A DNA stretch of 63,726 nt from an uncultured Clostridia bacterium (GCA_947629575.1 CANREF010000008.1:1-63726), one strand, 5' to 3'. Counted from the first letter of the stretch, positions 24,313 to 35,275 are shown. Notes: generated by a model not told the origin, from the sequence alone. Program-made: numbers and translations.

Positions 24313-26139
24313 TTATTCCTCGATGAGCGGGATCTCCATGAGCTCCTCGAGCTCCTCCCGCGGAAGGAAGGGCGCAAGATCCTCGAGAGGCGGGGAGACA
24401 AGAGTCCCGTCTGGAAGCCGTTTGACGCTGCTCTTGGGCTCCCATACCTGCTTTGTATCGGTGAAAACTTCGCAGAACGCATAGCCCTCTTCCCCGAGCA
24501 CCTCACCGATCACGGAAAAGTCGCCGTTACAGACGATCTTCCGATAGGGATAGCCGAACGCCCGCGCGATCTTTTCGAAATCGGGGAAAGAGAGATCGCC
24601 AGATTCCGGCCCGATGCCGACCTTCGTATGATGTCCGAAGAGATTGTTCTGCGTGATACGGATAGAGTGGTATCCGCCGTTATTGATGAGAAAGATCTTG
24701 ATCGGAAGACGGTTGGTGACGATCGTCTGCAATTCCTGCAGATTCATCATGATAGAACCGTCCCCCTCGAGGCAGACCGTGGAGCGCCTTCCCCCCGCGA
24801 TGCAGAGCCCGATCGCAGCGGGGAGACCGTAGCCCATGCTCGCGATCGCATTGTTGATGATGAACCGCGTCCCCTTTTTTATCACATATGCCTGATGCCC
24901 CGCGACGCAGCAAGCGCCGTTGGAGACGGCGGTCAGGCTGTTCTCCGCCAAACGGGAGCTGAGCGCGTCGATAAAGGCATAGACATTCGCCTCCCCCGTT
25001 GCCCTCTTCTGCGCTTCCGTCACCACGGGATAGTTTGTTCTCCACGCGCGGCACTTCTCCGCCCAAAGCGTCCTCTCGGGCGAGGGGGGGAAGTTCTCCG
25101 CCCGCCTCAGAAGACAGCCTAAAAAGTCCTTTGCGTCCGCCCAGACCGCCTTGTCCACGTGGATGGTGTATTTCTTCATCTCGGCGCGGTCGATGTCCAC
25201 CATGACGACTTTCGCCGCCCGCGCCCATGTTTTGAAATCGTAACCCGTCTGACGGATAGAGATGCGCGTTCCGACGGCGAGGAGCAGATCGGCGTTCTGC
25301 ACGGCAAAGTTGCCCGCCCTGTCGCCCATATTTCCTCCCCGCCCGACGTAGAGCGGATGATCGCTCTCGATCAAGTCGATGCTGTTCCAATAGGTGACGA
25401 CGGGAACGCCGAGTTTTTCGACGGCGGCGCGGAATTCTTCATACCCGCCCGAGAGGCGCACTCCGCCGCCCGCATAGATGACGGGGCGCTTTGCCACGGC
25501 GATCATTTTGAGGATCTCGTCCGCGGTCTCATCGCTCAAGGGGGGAGGAAGGGCTTCCCCCTCCTCGTCGAAGCCGACAAGTTCGTCCGTCTCGACGGTC
25601 ATTCCCTGAAAGTTGACGGGGATGTCCACCCACACGGGGCCGGGGCGTCCGCTCCTTGCAAGATGCCACGCCTTCTCCAAAATGAAGCGGATCTTGCCCG
25701 GATCTTCCACCATGACGGCATACTTCGTCATGGGTTCGACCGATCTGACGATATCGTATTCCTGATCTCCGACGGAGCGGAGAGGCAGTCCGTCCGTAAA
25801 GCGCATGGCGTATCGCGCGGTCGTATCGTAGCGGACCTGCCCCGAGAGAATGAACATGGGAATGGAATCGAGCCACCCGCCCACAACTCCCGTGAGGGCA
25901 TTCGTGCCGCCCGGACCTGTCGTGACGCAGACGGCGGCGATCCTGTTCTCCAATCGGGCATACGCCTCCGCCGCAATCGCGCAGGCCTGCTCGTGATGAT
26001 GATAGGTGACATGCAGCCCTTCGCAGTGCCCGAGGGCGTCGTTGAGGTGCATCGCCCCACCGCCCACAACGCTGAAACAGTCCGTCACGCCGTGGTCGGT
26101 GAGAAAGCGCGCCACATAGTCCGCAAGCCTGACTTTCAT
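24313..26139 (-). CDS. ThDP-dependent acetolactate-synthase-like enzyme (candidate YerE-type)
   Basis: The protein has 608 residues. The PYR domain carries the activating Glu in HHHEQACAIAAEAYAR, a central domain follows, and the PP domain has the diphosphate motif EGDGSIMMN...NN. It belongs to the acetohydroxyacid synthase/YerE group. YerE transfers a two-carbon unit from pyruvate to a CDP-3,6-dideoxy-4-hexulose. Finding this enzyme between RfbH and a reductase, with no amino-acid biosynthesis genes, points to branched-sugar synthesis rather than isoleucine/valine synthesis. The ATG overlaps the RfbH stop by four bases. Confidence 0.8.
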   Translation of the reverse strand: MKVRLADYVARFLTDHGVTDCFSVVGGGAMHLNDALGHCEGLHVTYHHHEQACAIAAEAYARLENRIAAVCVTTGPGGTNALTGVVGGWLDSIPMFILSGQVRYDTTARYAMRFTDGLPLRSVGDQEYDIVRSVEPMTKYAVMVEDPGKIRFILEKAWHLARSGRPGPVWVDIPVNFQGMTVETDELVGFDEEGEALPPPLSDETADEILKMIAVAKRPVIYAGGGVRLSGGYEEFRAAVEKLGVPVVTYWNSIDLIESDHPLYVGRGGNMGDRAGNFAVQNADLLLAVGTRISIRQTGYDFKTWARAAKVVMVDIDRAEMKKYTIHVDKAVWADAKDFLGCLLRRAENFPPSPERTLWAEKCRAWRTNYPVVTEAQKRATGEANVYAFIDALSSRLAENSLTAVSNGACCVAGHQAYVIKKGTRFIINNAIASMGYGLPAAIGLCIAGGRRSTVCLEGDGSIMMNLQELQTIVTNRLPIKIFLINNGGYHSIRITQNNLFGHHTKVGIGPESGDLSFPDFEKIARAFGYPYRKIVCNGDFSVIGEVLGEEGYAFCEVFTDTKQVWEPKSSVKRLPDGTLVSPPLEDLAPFLPREELEELMEIPLIEE

Positions 26140-27476
26140 GCCTTTACCGCCTCCAGAACGGTCTTTGCCATATAGTCGATCATCTCGTCCGTCATGCCGG
26201 GATAGACGCCGATCCAAAAGGTATTGTTCATGATGAAATCGGTATTTTCGAGCGTTCCCGCCACACGGTAGCGGTCTGTGCCGCGGAATTCGTCAAAACA
26301 GGGGTGTCTCAGGAGATTCCCGCTGAACAGCAGACGGGTCTGAATGTTATGCTCCTCGAGACGGCGGGTGATCTCGTTGCGGGAAAGCCCGCTCCCCTCC
26401 CGCACGGAGATGAGGAAGCCGAACCACGAGGGAGCGCTGTTCTCCGCGGGCTCGGGCAGGATGAGCTTGTCCTCCGCGGGGGAAAGCGCCGAGCGCAGTC
26501 TCTCCCAGTTATGGCGTCTGCGGGCGATGAACGAGGGGAATTTTTTGAGCTGTTCGCAGCCGACCGCCGCCTGCATGTCGGTCACTTTCAGATTGTATCC
26601 AAAATGGCTGTACACATATTTATGGTCGTACCCCTCGGGGAGTTGCCCGAATTTGCCGTCAAAGCGGTGTCCGCAGAAATTGTCCCTTCCCGAAGGACAT
26701 ACGCAGTCCCTTCCCCAATCGCGGTAGGAGAGGATGAGACGGTTCAAAAGAGGGTCGTCCGTATAGACGCAGCCGCCCTCCCCCATCGTCATGTGGTGCG
26801 GGGGATAGAAACTGCTCGTGCCGATGTCCCCCCACGTTCCCGTGTATTTCGTCACGCCGCCGATCGTATATTCGCTCCCGAGGGCGTCGCAGTTGTCCTC
26901 GACGAGCCAGAGCCCGTGCTCTTTGCAGAACTTCACGACGGCGGCAAGGTCGAAGGGATTGCCGAGGGTATGGGCGATCATCACCGCCTTCGTCCTCTTG
27001 GAAAGAGCGCCTTCGAGCCGTGTAACGTCGATATTGTACTGCGGAAGGGTGACGTCCACAAAGACGGGAACTGCGCCGTATTGCAGGATAGGTGCGACCG
27101 TCGTCGGGAATCCGCAGGCGACGGTGATGACTTCATCCCCCCGCTCGATCCTTCTCTCCCCGAGTTCGGGCGCGGTGAGCACGGAAAAGGCAATGAGGTT
27201 GGCGGAAGAGCCGCTGTTGACGAGGTGGGCGTGCCTGACGCCGAGCCACTTTGCGAATTCTCTCTCGAATTGCTCGCAGAATCTTCCCGTCGTGAGCCAA
27301 AAGTCGAGTGTCGCGTCGGTGAGCGCGCACATCTCCTTTTCGTCGAATACACGGGCGGCGTAGGTGATGCGGTCTCCCTCTTCGTAGGGTTTCTTCCCCA
27401 TAAAAGAGCGATAGTACTCCGCCACCAGCTCCTTGATCTTCTCGCGGGCTTGCTGTTCCGTCATGTTTTCAAACAT
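26136..27476 (-). CDS. rfbH: CDP-4-keto-6-deoxyglucose 3-dehydrase (E1)
   Basis: The protein has 446 residues starting MFENMTEQQAREKI behind GGAGGATAAAA. It is a DegT/DnrJ/EryC1 PMP enzyme in which the usual Schiff-base lysine is histidine (SFYPPHHMTMGEGG), the hallmark of the 3-dehydrase E1 (RfbH/AscC) group. Cysteines in DCVCPSGRDNFCGHRF fit the [2Fe-2S] cluster of E1. It removes the 3-OH of CDP-4-keto-6-deoxyglucose with electrons from an E3 reductase, but no E3 (RfbI/AscD) gene is in this operon. It overlaps the flippase gene by eight bases. Confidence 0.9.
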   Translation of the reverse strand: MFENMTEQQAREKIKELVAEYYRSFMGKKPYEEGDRITYAARVFDEKEMCALTDATLDFWLTTGRFCEQFEREFAKWLGVRHAHLVNSGSSANLIAFSVLTAPELGERRIERGDEVITVACGFPTTVAPILQYGAVPVFVDVTLPQYNIDVTRLEGALSKRTKAVMIAHTLGNPFDLAAVVKFCKEHGLWLVEDNCDALGSEYTIGGVTKYTGTWGDIGTSSFYPPHHMTMGEGGCVYTDDPLLNRLILSYRDWGRDCVCPSGRDNFCGHRFDGKFGQLPEGYDHKYVYSHFGYNLKVTDMQAAVGCEQLKKFPSFIARRRHNWERLRSALSPAEDKLILPEPAENSAPSWFGFLISVREGSGLSRNEITRRLEEHNIQTRLLFSGNLLRHPCFDEFRGTDRYRVAGTLENTDFIMNNTFWIGVYPGMTDEMIDYMAKTVLEAVKA

Positions 27477-29052
27477 TTTTATCCTCCGTCTGTTCCGCGT
27501 CGGCGCTCTCCCGCCCCTGCGCATCTTCGGTTTGTTGCTCTTCGGCCGCCCCCGCCTCCGCCGCGGCTCTGCGTTTGAACAGCCTTCCCGCCGCCCCAAG
27601 GGTCTGCTTCGCGTGCCTGAGGAAAAACCGATCGCGCAGAAGAAGGAGACAGAGAGCATATACGGCGACGCCCGTGAGCGTGATGACAAGGAAGGACCAG
27701 ATCGCGTTCGGCATGTTCTGCTGCATGAAATAGATCGGCACGAACATGACGCCCGCGGCGACGATGTATTTCCACGAAAGGAGCAGGAGACGCTTCAGAG
27801 AGACATACTTTCCCTTTACGGCGAGGGCGAGCAGCAGGAGCGCCACCGTACATTCGCAGACGGCAGTGGCGATCGCCGCGCCCGTCGCCCCCATTTTTCG
27901 GATCAGGAAATAGTTCATCACGATATTGACGACGGCGGCCGCCAAAGTCGCGATCGTCGGATACTTTTCCTTTTTTATGGCAATGAACAACTGATTCCCG
28001 AGCACCTCGCCCAGCCCCGAGACGATGAAGCGCACGGACATGATGCACAAAAGCAACGGGACTTCCGCATAGCCGCTTCCGAGAAACCACGAACTGAGAT
28101 TTCCCGAAAGAACGCAGAAGCCCACGATGAGAGGCGTTCCCATCATCCACACATAGCTCGAGGCGGAATAGATATGTCCCCTTACCCGTTCGATATCCCC
28201 CGTCTCATAGTCATGGGCGTTGCGCGACATCATGACCGAAGAGATGATCGTCACGAGAAGCAGCGCAACGCTGTTTATCTTGTATGCCTGTTCATAACAT
28301 CCGTTTTCATAGTCGGGATTTTGCGCAAACCAGCCGATCATCGTCTTGTCGAAGACGGAATAGACGGTGACCGCCAAAGTCGGCAAAAAGATGAGAAGAG
28401 AGGGAAGAAGATGCCTTGCAAAGGACATCTTTTTCAAGGAGACGAAACGGATGCGCCCGATGGCGGCGGGCCACATCATGAGGTTGGAGGCGATCACCGA
28501 GACGGAGAAGCAGAGCGCATAGACCCACGTATGCGTCTCGTTTTTGACGAAGATAAAGATACAGGCGAGCCCCACCGTGCGCATGATGATCATCCTGATC
28601 GCGATCGAGGCGAAGTCCTCTTCCCCGCGGAAGAGGAATTGGATGTCGAAGGGCACGGCGATGACTTGTATGGAAAGAAGGAGAATGAGTTTGGTATAGG
28701 GGTCGCCGAAAGCGCCGCCGAACGCGACGCCGTACAATATGGCAAGAGAGACCGCGGTGAACGCGCTCTTTAATAGAAACAATTCCCAAAAGATCCTGCT
28801 CTTCTCCTCGCGATCGTCCTGAGCGCGGGCGATCTGCCGCTGCCCGTAGATGTCGAAGCCGAGATTCGAAAACAGGATGAAATAGGTAATGATCGAATTG
28901 GCGTAACTGAATTGTCCGTTGCCCGCCTCGTGCAGAATGCGCGAAAGATAGGGCATCGTAATGAGCGGCACGATGAGCGTTAAGATCTGACTTATGAAGT
29001 TGAAAATAAAATTCAGCTTCAAACTGTGCCGCTTGGTCTTCGTTTCCCTCAT
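27469..29052 (-). CDS. Wzx-type polysaccharide flippase
   Basis: The protein has 527 residues with 12-14 hydrophobic segments, beginning LKLNFIFNFISQILTLIVP, the usual start of O-antigen/teichoic flippases of the MOP superfamily. The last 50 residues are charged (E/A/D-rich) and cytoplasmic. It would move lipid-linked glycan units across the membrane. It overlaps rfbG by four bases and rfbH by eight, so it is inside the operon and probably handles the glycan that carries the dideoxy sugar. Confidence 0.85.
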   Translation of the reverse strand: MRETKTKRHSLKLNFIFNFISQILTLIVPLITMPYLSRILHEAGNGQFSYANSIITYFILFSNLGFDIYGQRQIARAQDDREEKSRIFWELFLLKSAFTAVSLAILYGVAFGGAFGDPYTKLILLLSIQVIAVPFDIQFLFRGEEDFASIAIRMIIMRTVGLACIFIFVKNETHTWVYALCFSVSVIASNLMMWPAAIGRIRFVSLKKMSFARHLLPSLLIFLPTLAVTVYSVFDKTMIGWFAQNPDYENGCYEQAYKINSVALLLVTIISSVMMSRNAHDYETGDIERVRGHIYSASSYVWMMGTPLIVGFCVLSGNLSSWFLGSGYAEVPLLLCIMSVRFIVSGLGEVLGNQLFIAIKKEKYPTIATLAAAVVNIVMNYFLIRKMGATGAAIATAVCECTVALLLLALAVKGKYVSLKRLLLLSWKYIVAAGVMFVPIYFMQQNMPNAIWSFLVITLTGVAVYALCLLLLRDRFFLRHAKQTLGAAGRLFKRRAAAEAGAAEEQQTEDAQGRESADAEQTEDKNV

Positions 29053-30107
29053 GATCTAAAGAATTCTCCGATCTCGCGGTCCGTTTCCGCAGGAACGCCC
29101 TCTCTGTCCGCGCGATATATTTTCGTCCACTCCACCGTCTTTTCCACGGCTTCCGCTATGCGCCACTTGGGACGCCAGCCGAACACTTTTTTGATCTTTC
29201 CGTTGTCAAGGCGCAAAAAAGCCGCCTCATGCGGTCCGTTGTTCTCTTTGCTCTCCCATGAGAGCTGTTTCCCCCATGCGCGGCAGAACATTTCGACGAG
29301 CTCCCCCGTCGTCACGCAGTCGCATTCGTCGGGGCCCACGTTGTAATACCCCGCAAAGGAGCTGTCCTCAAATTGTCTCTGCGCGATCTCGAGATAGACC
29401 GCGAGCGGTTCGAGCACGTGCTGGTAGGGCCGTGTGGAACGGGGATTGCGCACGACGATCTTCTCGCCCCGCATCGCCGCGCGCACGCAGTCGGGAATGA
29501 TCCTGTCGGGAGCGAAGTCCCCTCCGCCGATCACGTTGCCCGCCCGCGCCGTGGAGACCGCCGCACCTCCGTGCGAAAAAAAAGACTTCACAAAACTGTG
29601 TGTGACGAGCTCGCTGCATGACTTGGAATTGCTGTACGGGTCGAAGCCGTCGAGCGGTTCTTCCTCCCGAAAGGGATGATCGGGCTTCTCGTCGTTCAAA
29701 TAGACTTTGTCCGTCGTGACATTCAAAACGCTTCTTACGCCCTCGGTGAGGCGCACGCACTCGAGCAGGTTTACCGTGCCCATGACGTTGGTCTCATACG
29801 TCTCGCGGGGGATGCGATACCCCTCCCGCACAATGGGCTGCGCGGCGAGGTGAAAGACGATCTCGGGCTTTACTTCCCGAAACAGGGAGAGCAGGCGGGG
29901 AAAATTGCGCACGTCGCCTTTGACCGAACGGATGCCGTCTTCTACATGTCCGAGCAAAAAGAGAGAGGGCTTTGTCGGCGGATCGAGCGCATAGCCCGTG
30001 ACGCAAGCTCCCGCCCCCGCGAGGATTCGGCAGAGCCAGCTTCCCTTAAAGCCCGTATGTCCCGTGACGAAGACCCGCTTGCCCTTGTAAAAATTCAAAT
30101 CGACCAT
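29049..30107 (-). CDS. rfbG: CDP-glucose 4,6-dehydratase
   Basis: The protein has 352 residues. The Rossmann motif VFVTGHTGFKGSW, characteristic of CDP-glucose 4,6-dehydratases (with Lys rather than the usual second variable residue), and a YSNSK catalytic motif in DPYSNSKSCSELV are present. It converts CDP-glucose to CDP-4-keto-6-deoxyglucose. The ATG lies one base after the rfbF stop; a longer reading is an out-of-frame shadow of rfbF. Confidence 0.92.
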   Translation of the reverse strand: MVDLNFYKGKRVFVTGHTGFKGSWLCRILAGAGACVTGYALDPPTKPSLFLLGHVEDGIRSVKGDVRNFPRLLSLFREVKPEIVFHLAAQPIVREGYRIPRETYETNVMGTVNLLECVRLTEGVRSVLNVTTDKVYLNDEKPDHPFREEEPLDGFDPYSNSKSCSELVTHSFVKSFFSHGGAAVSTARAGNVIGGGDFAPDRIIPDCVRAAMRGEKIVVRNPRSTRPYQHVLEPLAVYLEIAQRQFEDSSFAGYYNVGPDECDCVTTGELVEMFCRAWGKQLSWESKENNGPHEAAFLRLDNGKIKKVFGWRPKWRIAEAVEKTVEWTKIYRADREGVPAETDREIGEFFRS

Positions 30108-30108
30108 A

Positions 30109-30891
30109 TCAATCCGTCCACTTTTTCCAAGGCGCGCTTCCCGTCTCGAGATAGTGGTTGAGCTTGTCCATCTCGTACTTGTTGTCCATACATTGCCAAA
30201 AACCCTTGTGGCGATAGGACATGAGCTGCCCCTCGCGGGCGAGCCGTTCGAGGGGTTCGCGTTCAAATACGGTCTTGTCGCCCTCGATGTAATCGAATAT
30301 CTCAGGGCCGAGCACCATATAGCCCGCATTGATCGGTGCGCCGTCGCAGGCGCTCTTCTCGCGGAAACATTTCACCGCGTTGTCGCCGCCGATGTCGAGC
30401 ACCCCCTTCTGCTGTTCGAGGAGCACCGACGTGAGCGTGGCGATCTTCCCGTGCGCTCTGTGGAATTTCACAAGTTCGGTGATGTTTACGTCGCATACGC
30501 CGTCGCCGTAAGTCATCATAAAAGTCTCGTTCCCGATGTAGGAGCGGACGCGCTTGATCCTTCCCCCCGTCATCGTATTGAGCCCCGTATCCACAACGGT
30601 CACCCGCCAAGGTTCGCAGGTCTGGTTGTGGATGATCATGTCGTTAGAGCCCCTTGTAAAGTCAAAGGTGATATCGCTGTTATGCAGGAAATAGTCGGCA
30701 AACCATTCCTTGATGACGTGCTGTTTGTAGCCCGCACAAATGATGAAATCATTGAATCCGTAATAGGAATATTCCTTCATGATGTGCCAAAGGATGGGCT
30801 TGCCGCCAATCTCCACCATGGGCTTTGGTTTGAATTGGGATTCTTCGGAAATACGCGTTCCGAGCCCTCCCGCCAAAAGTACGACTTTCAT
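30109..30891 (-). CDS. rfbF: Glucose-1-phosphate cytidylyltransferase
   Basis: The protein has 260 residues starting MKVVLLAGGLGTRISEES behind GGAGAGAAAA. The nucleotidyltransferase signature is followed by FKPKPMVEIGGKPILWHIM. It makes CDP-glucose from CTP and glucose-1-phosphate, the first step of the 3,6-dideoxyhexose pathway. It is the first gene of the operon, behind a near-consensus promoter. Confidence 0.93.
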   Translation of the reverse strand: MKVVLLAGGLGTRISEESQFKPKPMVEIGGKPILWHIMKEYSYYGFNDFIICAGYKQHVIKEWFADYFLHNSDITFDFTRGSNDMIIHNQTCEPWRVTVVDTGLNTMTGGRIKRVRSYIGNETFMMTYGDGVCDVNITELVKFHRAHGKIATLTSVLLEQQKGVLDIGGDNAVKCFREKSACDGAPINAGYMVLGPEIFDYIEGDKTVFEREPLERLAREGQLMSYRHKGFWQCMDNKYEMDKLNHYLETGSAPWKKWTD

Positions 30892-30991
30892 TTTTCTCTC
30901 CGTTCTGCGGCGCGCAGACAGTTTCCACACAAGAGAACTTTCGGCGTTTCATCCTGCAAGACGCCCTTCCCCGATGTGGCAGTATATGGAA

Positions 30992-31021
30992 ATTATATCA
31001 TAACGACGATAGATATGTCAA
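30992..31021 (-). promoter_or_regulatory. Sigma-A promoter of the CDP-sugar operon
   Basis: On the minus strand TTGACA (31016-31021), 18-base spacer, TATAAT (30992-30997). All seven downstream genes overlap or are separated by fewer than 30 bases, so this is probably the promoter for the whole set. Confidence 0.8.
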
Positions 31022-31093
31022 CATATCGGCAATAAATTTCTCCCGCGCGGGAATCCGCCCTCCGCAAAAAGTCCGTGCCGCGCCCGAAAAAGC

Positions 31094-34000
31094 TCATTTT
31101 CTGCGCTTTTTCAAAAAGATCGCCGAGAAAAGAAGGACGATCGGCGCCGCCCCGAACGCGCCGCAGCCGCTCTCTTGCGGTTCGGGGTCGGGTTGAGGTT
31201 CGGGTTCGGGTTGAGGTTCGGGCTGAGGCTCGGGCTGAGGCTCGGGTTCGGGCTCGGGCTGAGGCTCGGGTTCGGGCTCAGGATCGGGTTCAGGTTCGGG
31301 CTCGGGCTCGGGTTCGGGCTCAGGTTCTACGGGCGCGGGAGTGCGCTCGATCTCGACCGTTATCTCGGTCGTCTCGTAATTTTTCGCGTCCTCGCCGCAA
31401 TAGACGGCTTTTGCTTCCAAAACGCCGTCTCCCACGAGAGACTGCGTTCCATCCTCCCATTGCCAGCCGTTGGGAAGTTTGAGCTCTGCGAGCGTCTTTG
31501 CCCCGCCCGCCCGCATATGGGTCTCGGGAAGTTGGGGATGTTCCGCCTTCAGAATGCGATATTGCACGGAAGCGCTCCCCGAGAAGTTGCCCTCAAACGC
31601 CGCCGTGACGGTGACCGTTCCCGCATTCACAAGATCGCCCGTCCACACGAAGGAGACTTCCCCCTCTTTGAGCGTCCTCCCCCGCCATGTGACCGTGGGG
31701 GTGAATTTGAGCTCCCCGCCCGTGTACACGGTATCGGCCGGTTCGCCGAGGATAGCTTCGGCGGAAATATCCCTCCGCAAGATGCGGAAGGCCGCCGTCG
31801 TGCTCCCCGCAGAGAGCGCGGTGGCCCTTGCCGTGACGGTAAATTCACCCGCGTTGACGTTGTTCTCATAGACGAGTTCATAGTACTCTCGGGAGAGGAC
31901 CTCGCCGTTCAAGGTGAGCCTCACCTCGGGGCGCTGCTCCTCTCCGTCATAGACGGGAAGCGCGCCCACAAGTTCGATCTTCGCCGCGGTGAGATCGACG
32001 GGAAGTTCTTCCCCCTCGCGCACGGCGGTGAACAGGGTATCGTGCGTGAGCGTTAAGGGCATTGAAACGGGCTTTCCGTCCGCCATCCAGCCCGTATAGC
32101 CCTCCCCCGCCTCGGGCGGGGTCAAAGGCGTGCCGTATTCTCCGTAGCCCTCTTTCAACCGCTCGCCGTCCCTTCTGAATTCATAGCGGAAAAGTCCGAC
32201 ATAAATGGGATAGACGTCCTCCGCGACGCCGCAGCTTCCGCCCGCGGGAACGGTCTTTCCGTCTACCACCCACCGCGCGATCAGATCCGTCCCGTCTCTG
32301 CGGGGAAGGTAGACTCGCTCGGAGGGAGAGAGCGAAAAGGTGCGCTCGCCGCTCCTGTAGCGGAGCACGATTTGCGCCTTTTTCGCCGTATGCAGGGTGA
32401 AGGACATCTCCCCGTCGGGGCACAGTTCGTCGCCGACATGATATTCCCGCCCGCTCTCGTCGGTATACTTTTCGATATATTCGTCTTCGGCAAGGGGAAA
32501 CCCTTCTTCCCCAAAGACAAACCTCTCCCCCGCACTGTAAGTGAGGCTCTTTTCGCCGAGGCGGAAGGTGAAGCCGTACCCGACGGGAAGAAATTCGATC
32601 TTCCCGTCCTTATAGACGGCGCGGAGAGAGTCGCCGCCGTCGAGACCAGCAAGTTCTTCCTGCCTCGGTTCGGCGGAAGCGAGGACGGTGACTGCGCCCT
32701 TTATTTCGAGTTTGAGCGGAGGGATGTTCCCGACCAAATTAAGGGTAGCCCCCTCCCGCAGGAAGACGTCCCGTCCTACGCCGTTGAAAGTGCAATCTTC
32801 GAGCGTGAGCACTTTGGCGCATTCCATGGCGATGAAGTCGGCGGTTTTTCCCGTGCAGTTCTCGAATTTGCAGTGGCGCAGCGTAACATTGTCCATAATG
32901 GAATAGATCGCGCCGCCGCCCATTCCCGAGGAACAGCCCACAAAGTCGGTATATTCCGCCGTGAATTCCCCCGAACCCACGAAGATGGGAGGATAGAGCC
33001 GCGAGACGGGACCGTTGTCGATCATGATATGCGCGTCCTCATGCCCGCGCAGAACGATATCCGCGGAGGTCTTGAGCAAGAAGGAACTGCCCGTATTGGA
33101 GATACGGATGTTCTCATGCACATCGGGATCGACCTCGAGGGTGAGGGAAGTATAGCAGTCCTTTCCCTCCAAAGAACAGTCCGAGAGCAGATAGACGGTA
33201 TCTCCCGCAGAAGCCGCCCCGAGCGCTTCCTTCAAAGTATTGAAATGCTTTTCTTTGATACGGCAGACCCCGCCCGCCGCCTGCGCCTCGTCCTCCCGCA
33301 CTGCCGAAAATTCCTCGCCGACCGCAAAGAAGCGGTTGACGGCAACGACTTTATAACGGGGCTCGCCGCTGTAAACGCCGCTGTCCTCGAACTGCGCGGA
33401 ACGGGTGAACCCAGCGACGGTATATGTGTCCCCGCCGTCTGCGCTGACGCGGATCTCATACCCGAGATGATAGGGATCTTGCTTGCCCGAGACGGAGACG
33501 ACATAGCTATTCCCCTTCTTCTTGAAGGTGGCGGAAGCGATGTTCCCGTCGTAGCTGTCGCTGTGCTCATGGGTGCGGATAAAGTCGTATTCCGCGTCGT
33601 CGGCATAGTAGAAACGGTCAAATTTTTGGGATACGTCCCCCTTTTTTCGTGCCTCTTCCATGAGACGGTTATATTCGCCCGAGGCGGACTTCAAGGAGAA
33701 CGCATTCCCCGAAGTGAAGAACATGCCCCAGCGGTCGAAGTAGCTGCCAAGGTCCACTTTTGTCACGAGGGAGGAATAGTACGCCATGCGCTCCTCGGCG
33801 CGAAGCCCCGTTCCCTCCTTCGCGGTGCGGTACATGTGGTTGAGCTTTGCCCAATAGTCGGGGAAGCAGCTCTCGAGAAACCACCACACCATGTAGTTGC
33901 GGTCGTAGAGGGCGGACGTCTTGTAGAGGATATGGATGTCGCGGTACGCGCTTGCGGTGTCCGTTCCGTCCCGCGCGAGTTTTTCGAAGGAAGTTCCGTA

Positions 34001-35275
34001 GGGCTGCCAGTCCGCGTGCGGGGTCATACCCATGAGTTTGAGGTACACATAGGTGGCGCACATATTATTGGTCGTCTCGTTGAGCGTCCTGCCGTCGGTG
34101 TCGAGCACGTGCCCCATTTCATGCCCCATGGCAAAGACGAAATAGTCGTCCGTCGCCTGCCCGGGGACGGGTTTCTTCAAATGGTTGAAATCGGCAAACC
34201 AATAGTGTTCCCTGTAAAAGCCGATGTGCCCGTGCGTGGCATAGGCGCCCGAGCTCTGATATTGCCGCATGTAGCGGAAGTTGATGCGCGCCCCCTTGAT
34301 GCGGGGATCGTAAGGACCGTAGGGAGAATCTTCGCTCGTCGCAAGCCCGTTGAATTCATACAGGTCGGTGAAGAACTTCCCCCACAGTTCGGCGTTCTCC
34401 TGCGGGCGGATCGCCCGATGGGTGATGTAGGTGGTGTACAGGCTGGACGAGGTGGTCGTCACAAAGGCGAAGTCGGTGGAGAGTTCGGCAAGATCGGGAA
34501 TGGTCGAATCTTTCAGGCGCGCTTCCTCGTATTCTTTGAGGTCGCCCAAAAACGCCTCCTCGTCGCCGTCCTTTTCAAACACGGGATAGAACGCCCCGCC
34601 CTCGATGTAGACGCTCACGTCCCCGCCCTGCTCGTCTTCGGTGTAGGGGTTGACGAGATAGACAGGCCCTGCCGAATCCGAAGTCGTAAAATAATAGGAG
34701 ACGGTATTCGCCCCGCGGGAGAGCGACATGTCGTAGCTCTTGAAATTATTGTAGTCGTAGTGGTGACGGGTGAACACGAGCTGCGGAAGTTTTACGCCCT
34801 CGTCCGCGTCGACATACACGGTGAACGTATCCCCCGCCTTGCCGTAGATCCCCGTGATGATGAAGTCGGAAGCGGCGTAATTCCATTTGAGGGTGGTGTT
34901 GGAATAGCTATACACGTTGCCATATTGGGAGATCCTGTGTTCCGCGTCGTCCTCGGTGGAAAATTCCCGCGAGGGGTCGAAGCGCACGCTGCCGTGAAGC
35001 GCCTCTTCGGCGCGGGAAAGCACGGAGAGCGCGGAGGCATTCCCCGCGTACTGCGTTCTAAGCTGTGCGAGTTTTTCTTCGCTCGCATATTTTTCGCTCA
35101 GCTCGGTGCGCGTATAATCGGTGAAAAGATCGCCAAGCTCCTGAGGAAGGACGGAGACGGTAACGGCGTCCGCCGCCTCGGGGGCGGGCAGCAGAGAGCC
35201 GATCCCCAAAAAGAGCAGCGCCGCCGCAAGCAGGGAAAGGATGGGAAGCAAGATCTTTCGGAAGCGTTTTACCAT
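31094..35275 (-). CDS. Large surface M60-type metalloprotease
   Basis: The protein has 1393 residues. A signal segment ([18 protein letters not shown]) is followed by a peptidase M60 (enhancin-like) region with zinc motif HEMGHVLD near residue 384 and a downstream Glu in RTLNE, giving the gluzincin pattern. M60 enzymes often cleave mucin-type glycoproteins. Then come a fibronectin-like part, a parallel beta-helix-like segment, several beta-sandwich repeats and a Pro/Glu repeat. The C-terminus is [16 protein letters not shown], one hydrophobic helix and KKRRK. This resembles a sorting signal but is not LPXTG. AAGGAG precedes the start; the lipoprotein gene ends five bases upstream. Confidence 0.82.
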   Translation of the reverse strand: MVKRFRKILLPILSLLAAALLFLGIGSLLPAPEAADAVTVSVLPQELGDLFTDYTRTELSEKYASEEKLAQLRTQYAGNASALSVLSRAEEALHGSVRFDPSREFSTEDDAEHRISQYGNVYSYSNTTLKWNYAASDFIITGIYGKAGDTFTVYVDADEGVKLPQLVFTRHHYDYNNFKSYDMSLSRGANTVSYYFTTSDSAGPVYLVNPYTEDEQGGDVSVYIEGGAFYPVFEKDGDEEAFLGDLKEYEEARLKDSTIPDLAELSTDFAFVTTTSSSLYTTYITHRAIRPQENAELWGKFFTDLYEFNGLATSEDSPYGPYDPRIKGARINFRYMRQYQSSGAYATHGHIGFYREHYWFADFNHLKKPVPGQATDDYFVFAMGHEMGHVLDTDGRTLNETTNNMCATYVYLKLMGMTPHADWQPYGTSFEKLARDGTDTASAYRDIHILYKTSALYDRNYMVWWFLESCFPDYWAKLNHMYRTAKEGTGLRAEERMAYYSSLVTKVDLGSYFDRWGMFFTSGNAFSLKSASGEYNRLMEEARKKGDVSQKFDRFYYADDAEYDFIRTHEHSDSYDGNIASATFKKKGNSYVVSVSGKQDPYHLGYEIRVSADGGDTYTVAGFTRSAQFEDSGVYSGEPRYKVVAVNRFFAVGEEFSAVREDEAQAAGGVCRIKEKHFNTLKEALGAASAGDTVYLLSDCSLEGKDCYTSLTLEVDPDVHENIRISNTGSSFLLKTSADIVLRGHEDAHIMIDNGPVSRLYPPIFVGSGEFTAEYTDFVGCSSGMGGGAIYSIMDNVTLRHCKFENCTGKTADFIAMECAKVLTLEDCTFNGVGRDVFLREGATLNLVGNIPPLKLEIKGAVTVLASAEPRQEELAGLDGGDSLRAVYKDGKIEFLPVGYGFTFRLGEKSLTYSAGERFVFGEEGFPLAEDEYIEKYTDESGREYHVGDELCPDGEMSFTLHTAKKAQIVLRYRSGERTFSLSPSERVYLPRRDGTDLIARWVVDGKTVPAGGSCGVAEDVYPIYVGLFRYEFRRDGERLKEGYGEYGTPLTPPEAGEGYTGWMADGKPVSMPLTLTHDTLFTAVREGEELPVDLTAAKIELVGALPVYDGEEQRPEVRLTLNGEVLSREYYELVYENNVNAGEFTVTARATALSAGSTTAAFRILRRDISAEAILGEPADTVYTGGELKFTPTVTWRGRTLKEGEVSFVWTGDLVNAGTVTVTAAFEGNFSGSASVQYRILKAEHPQLPETHMRAGGAKTLAELKLPNGWQWEDGTQSLVGDGVLEAKAVYCGEDAKNYETTEITVEIERTPAPVEPEPEPEPEPEPEPDPEPEPEPQPEPEPEPQPEPQPEPQPEPEPQPDPEPQESGCGAFGAAPIVLLFSAIFLKKRRK

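Noticed and set aside
24313..26139. Acetolactate synthase large subunit for branched-chain amino acids
   Set aside because: No small subunit or other ilv gene is nearby and the operon is entirely sugar-nucleotide related, so a YerE-like role is preferred, though not proven.
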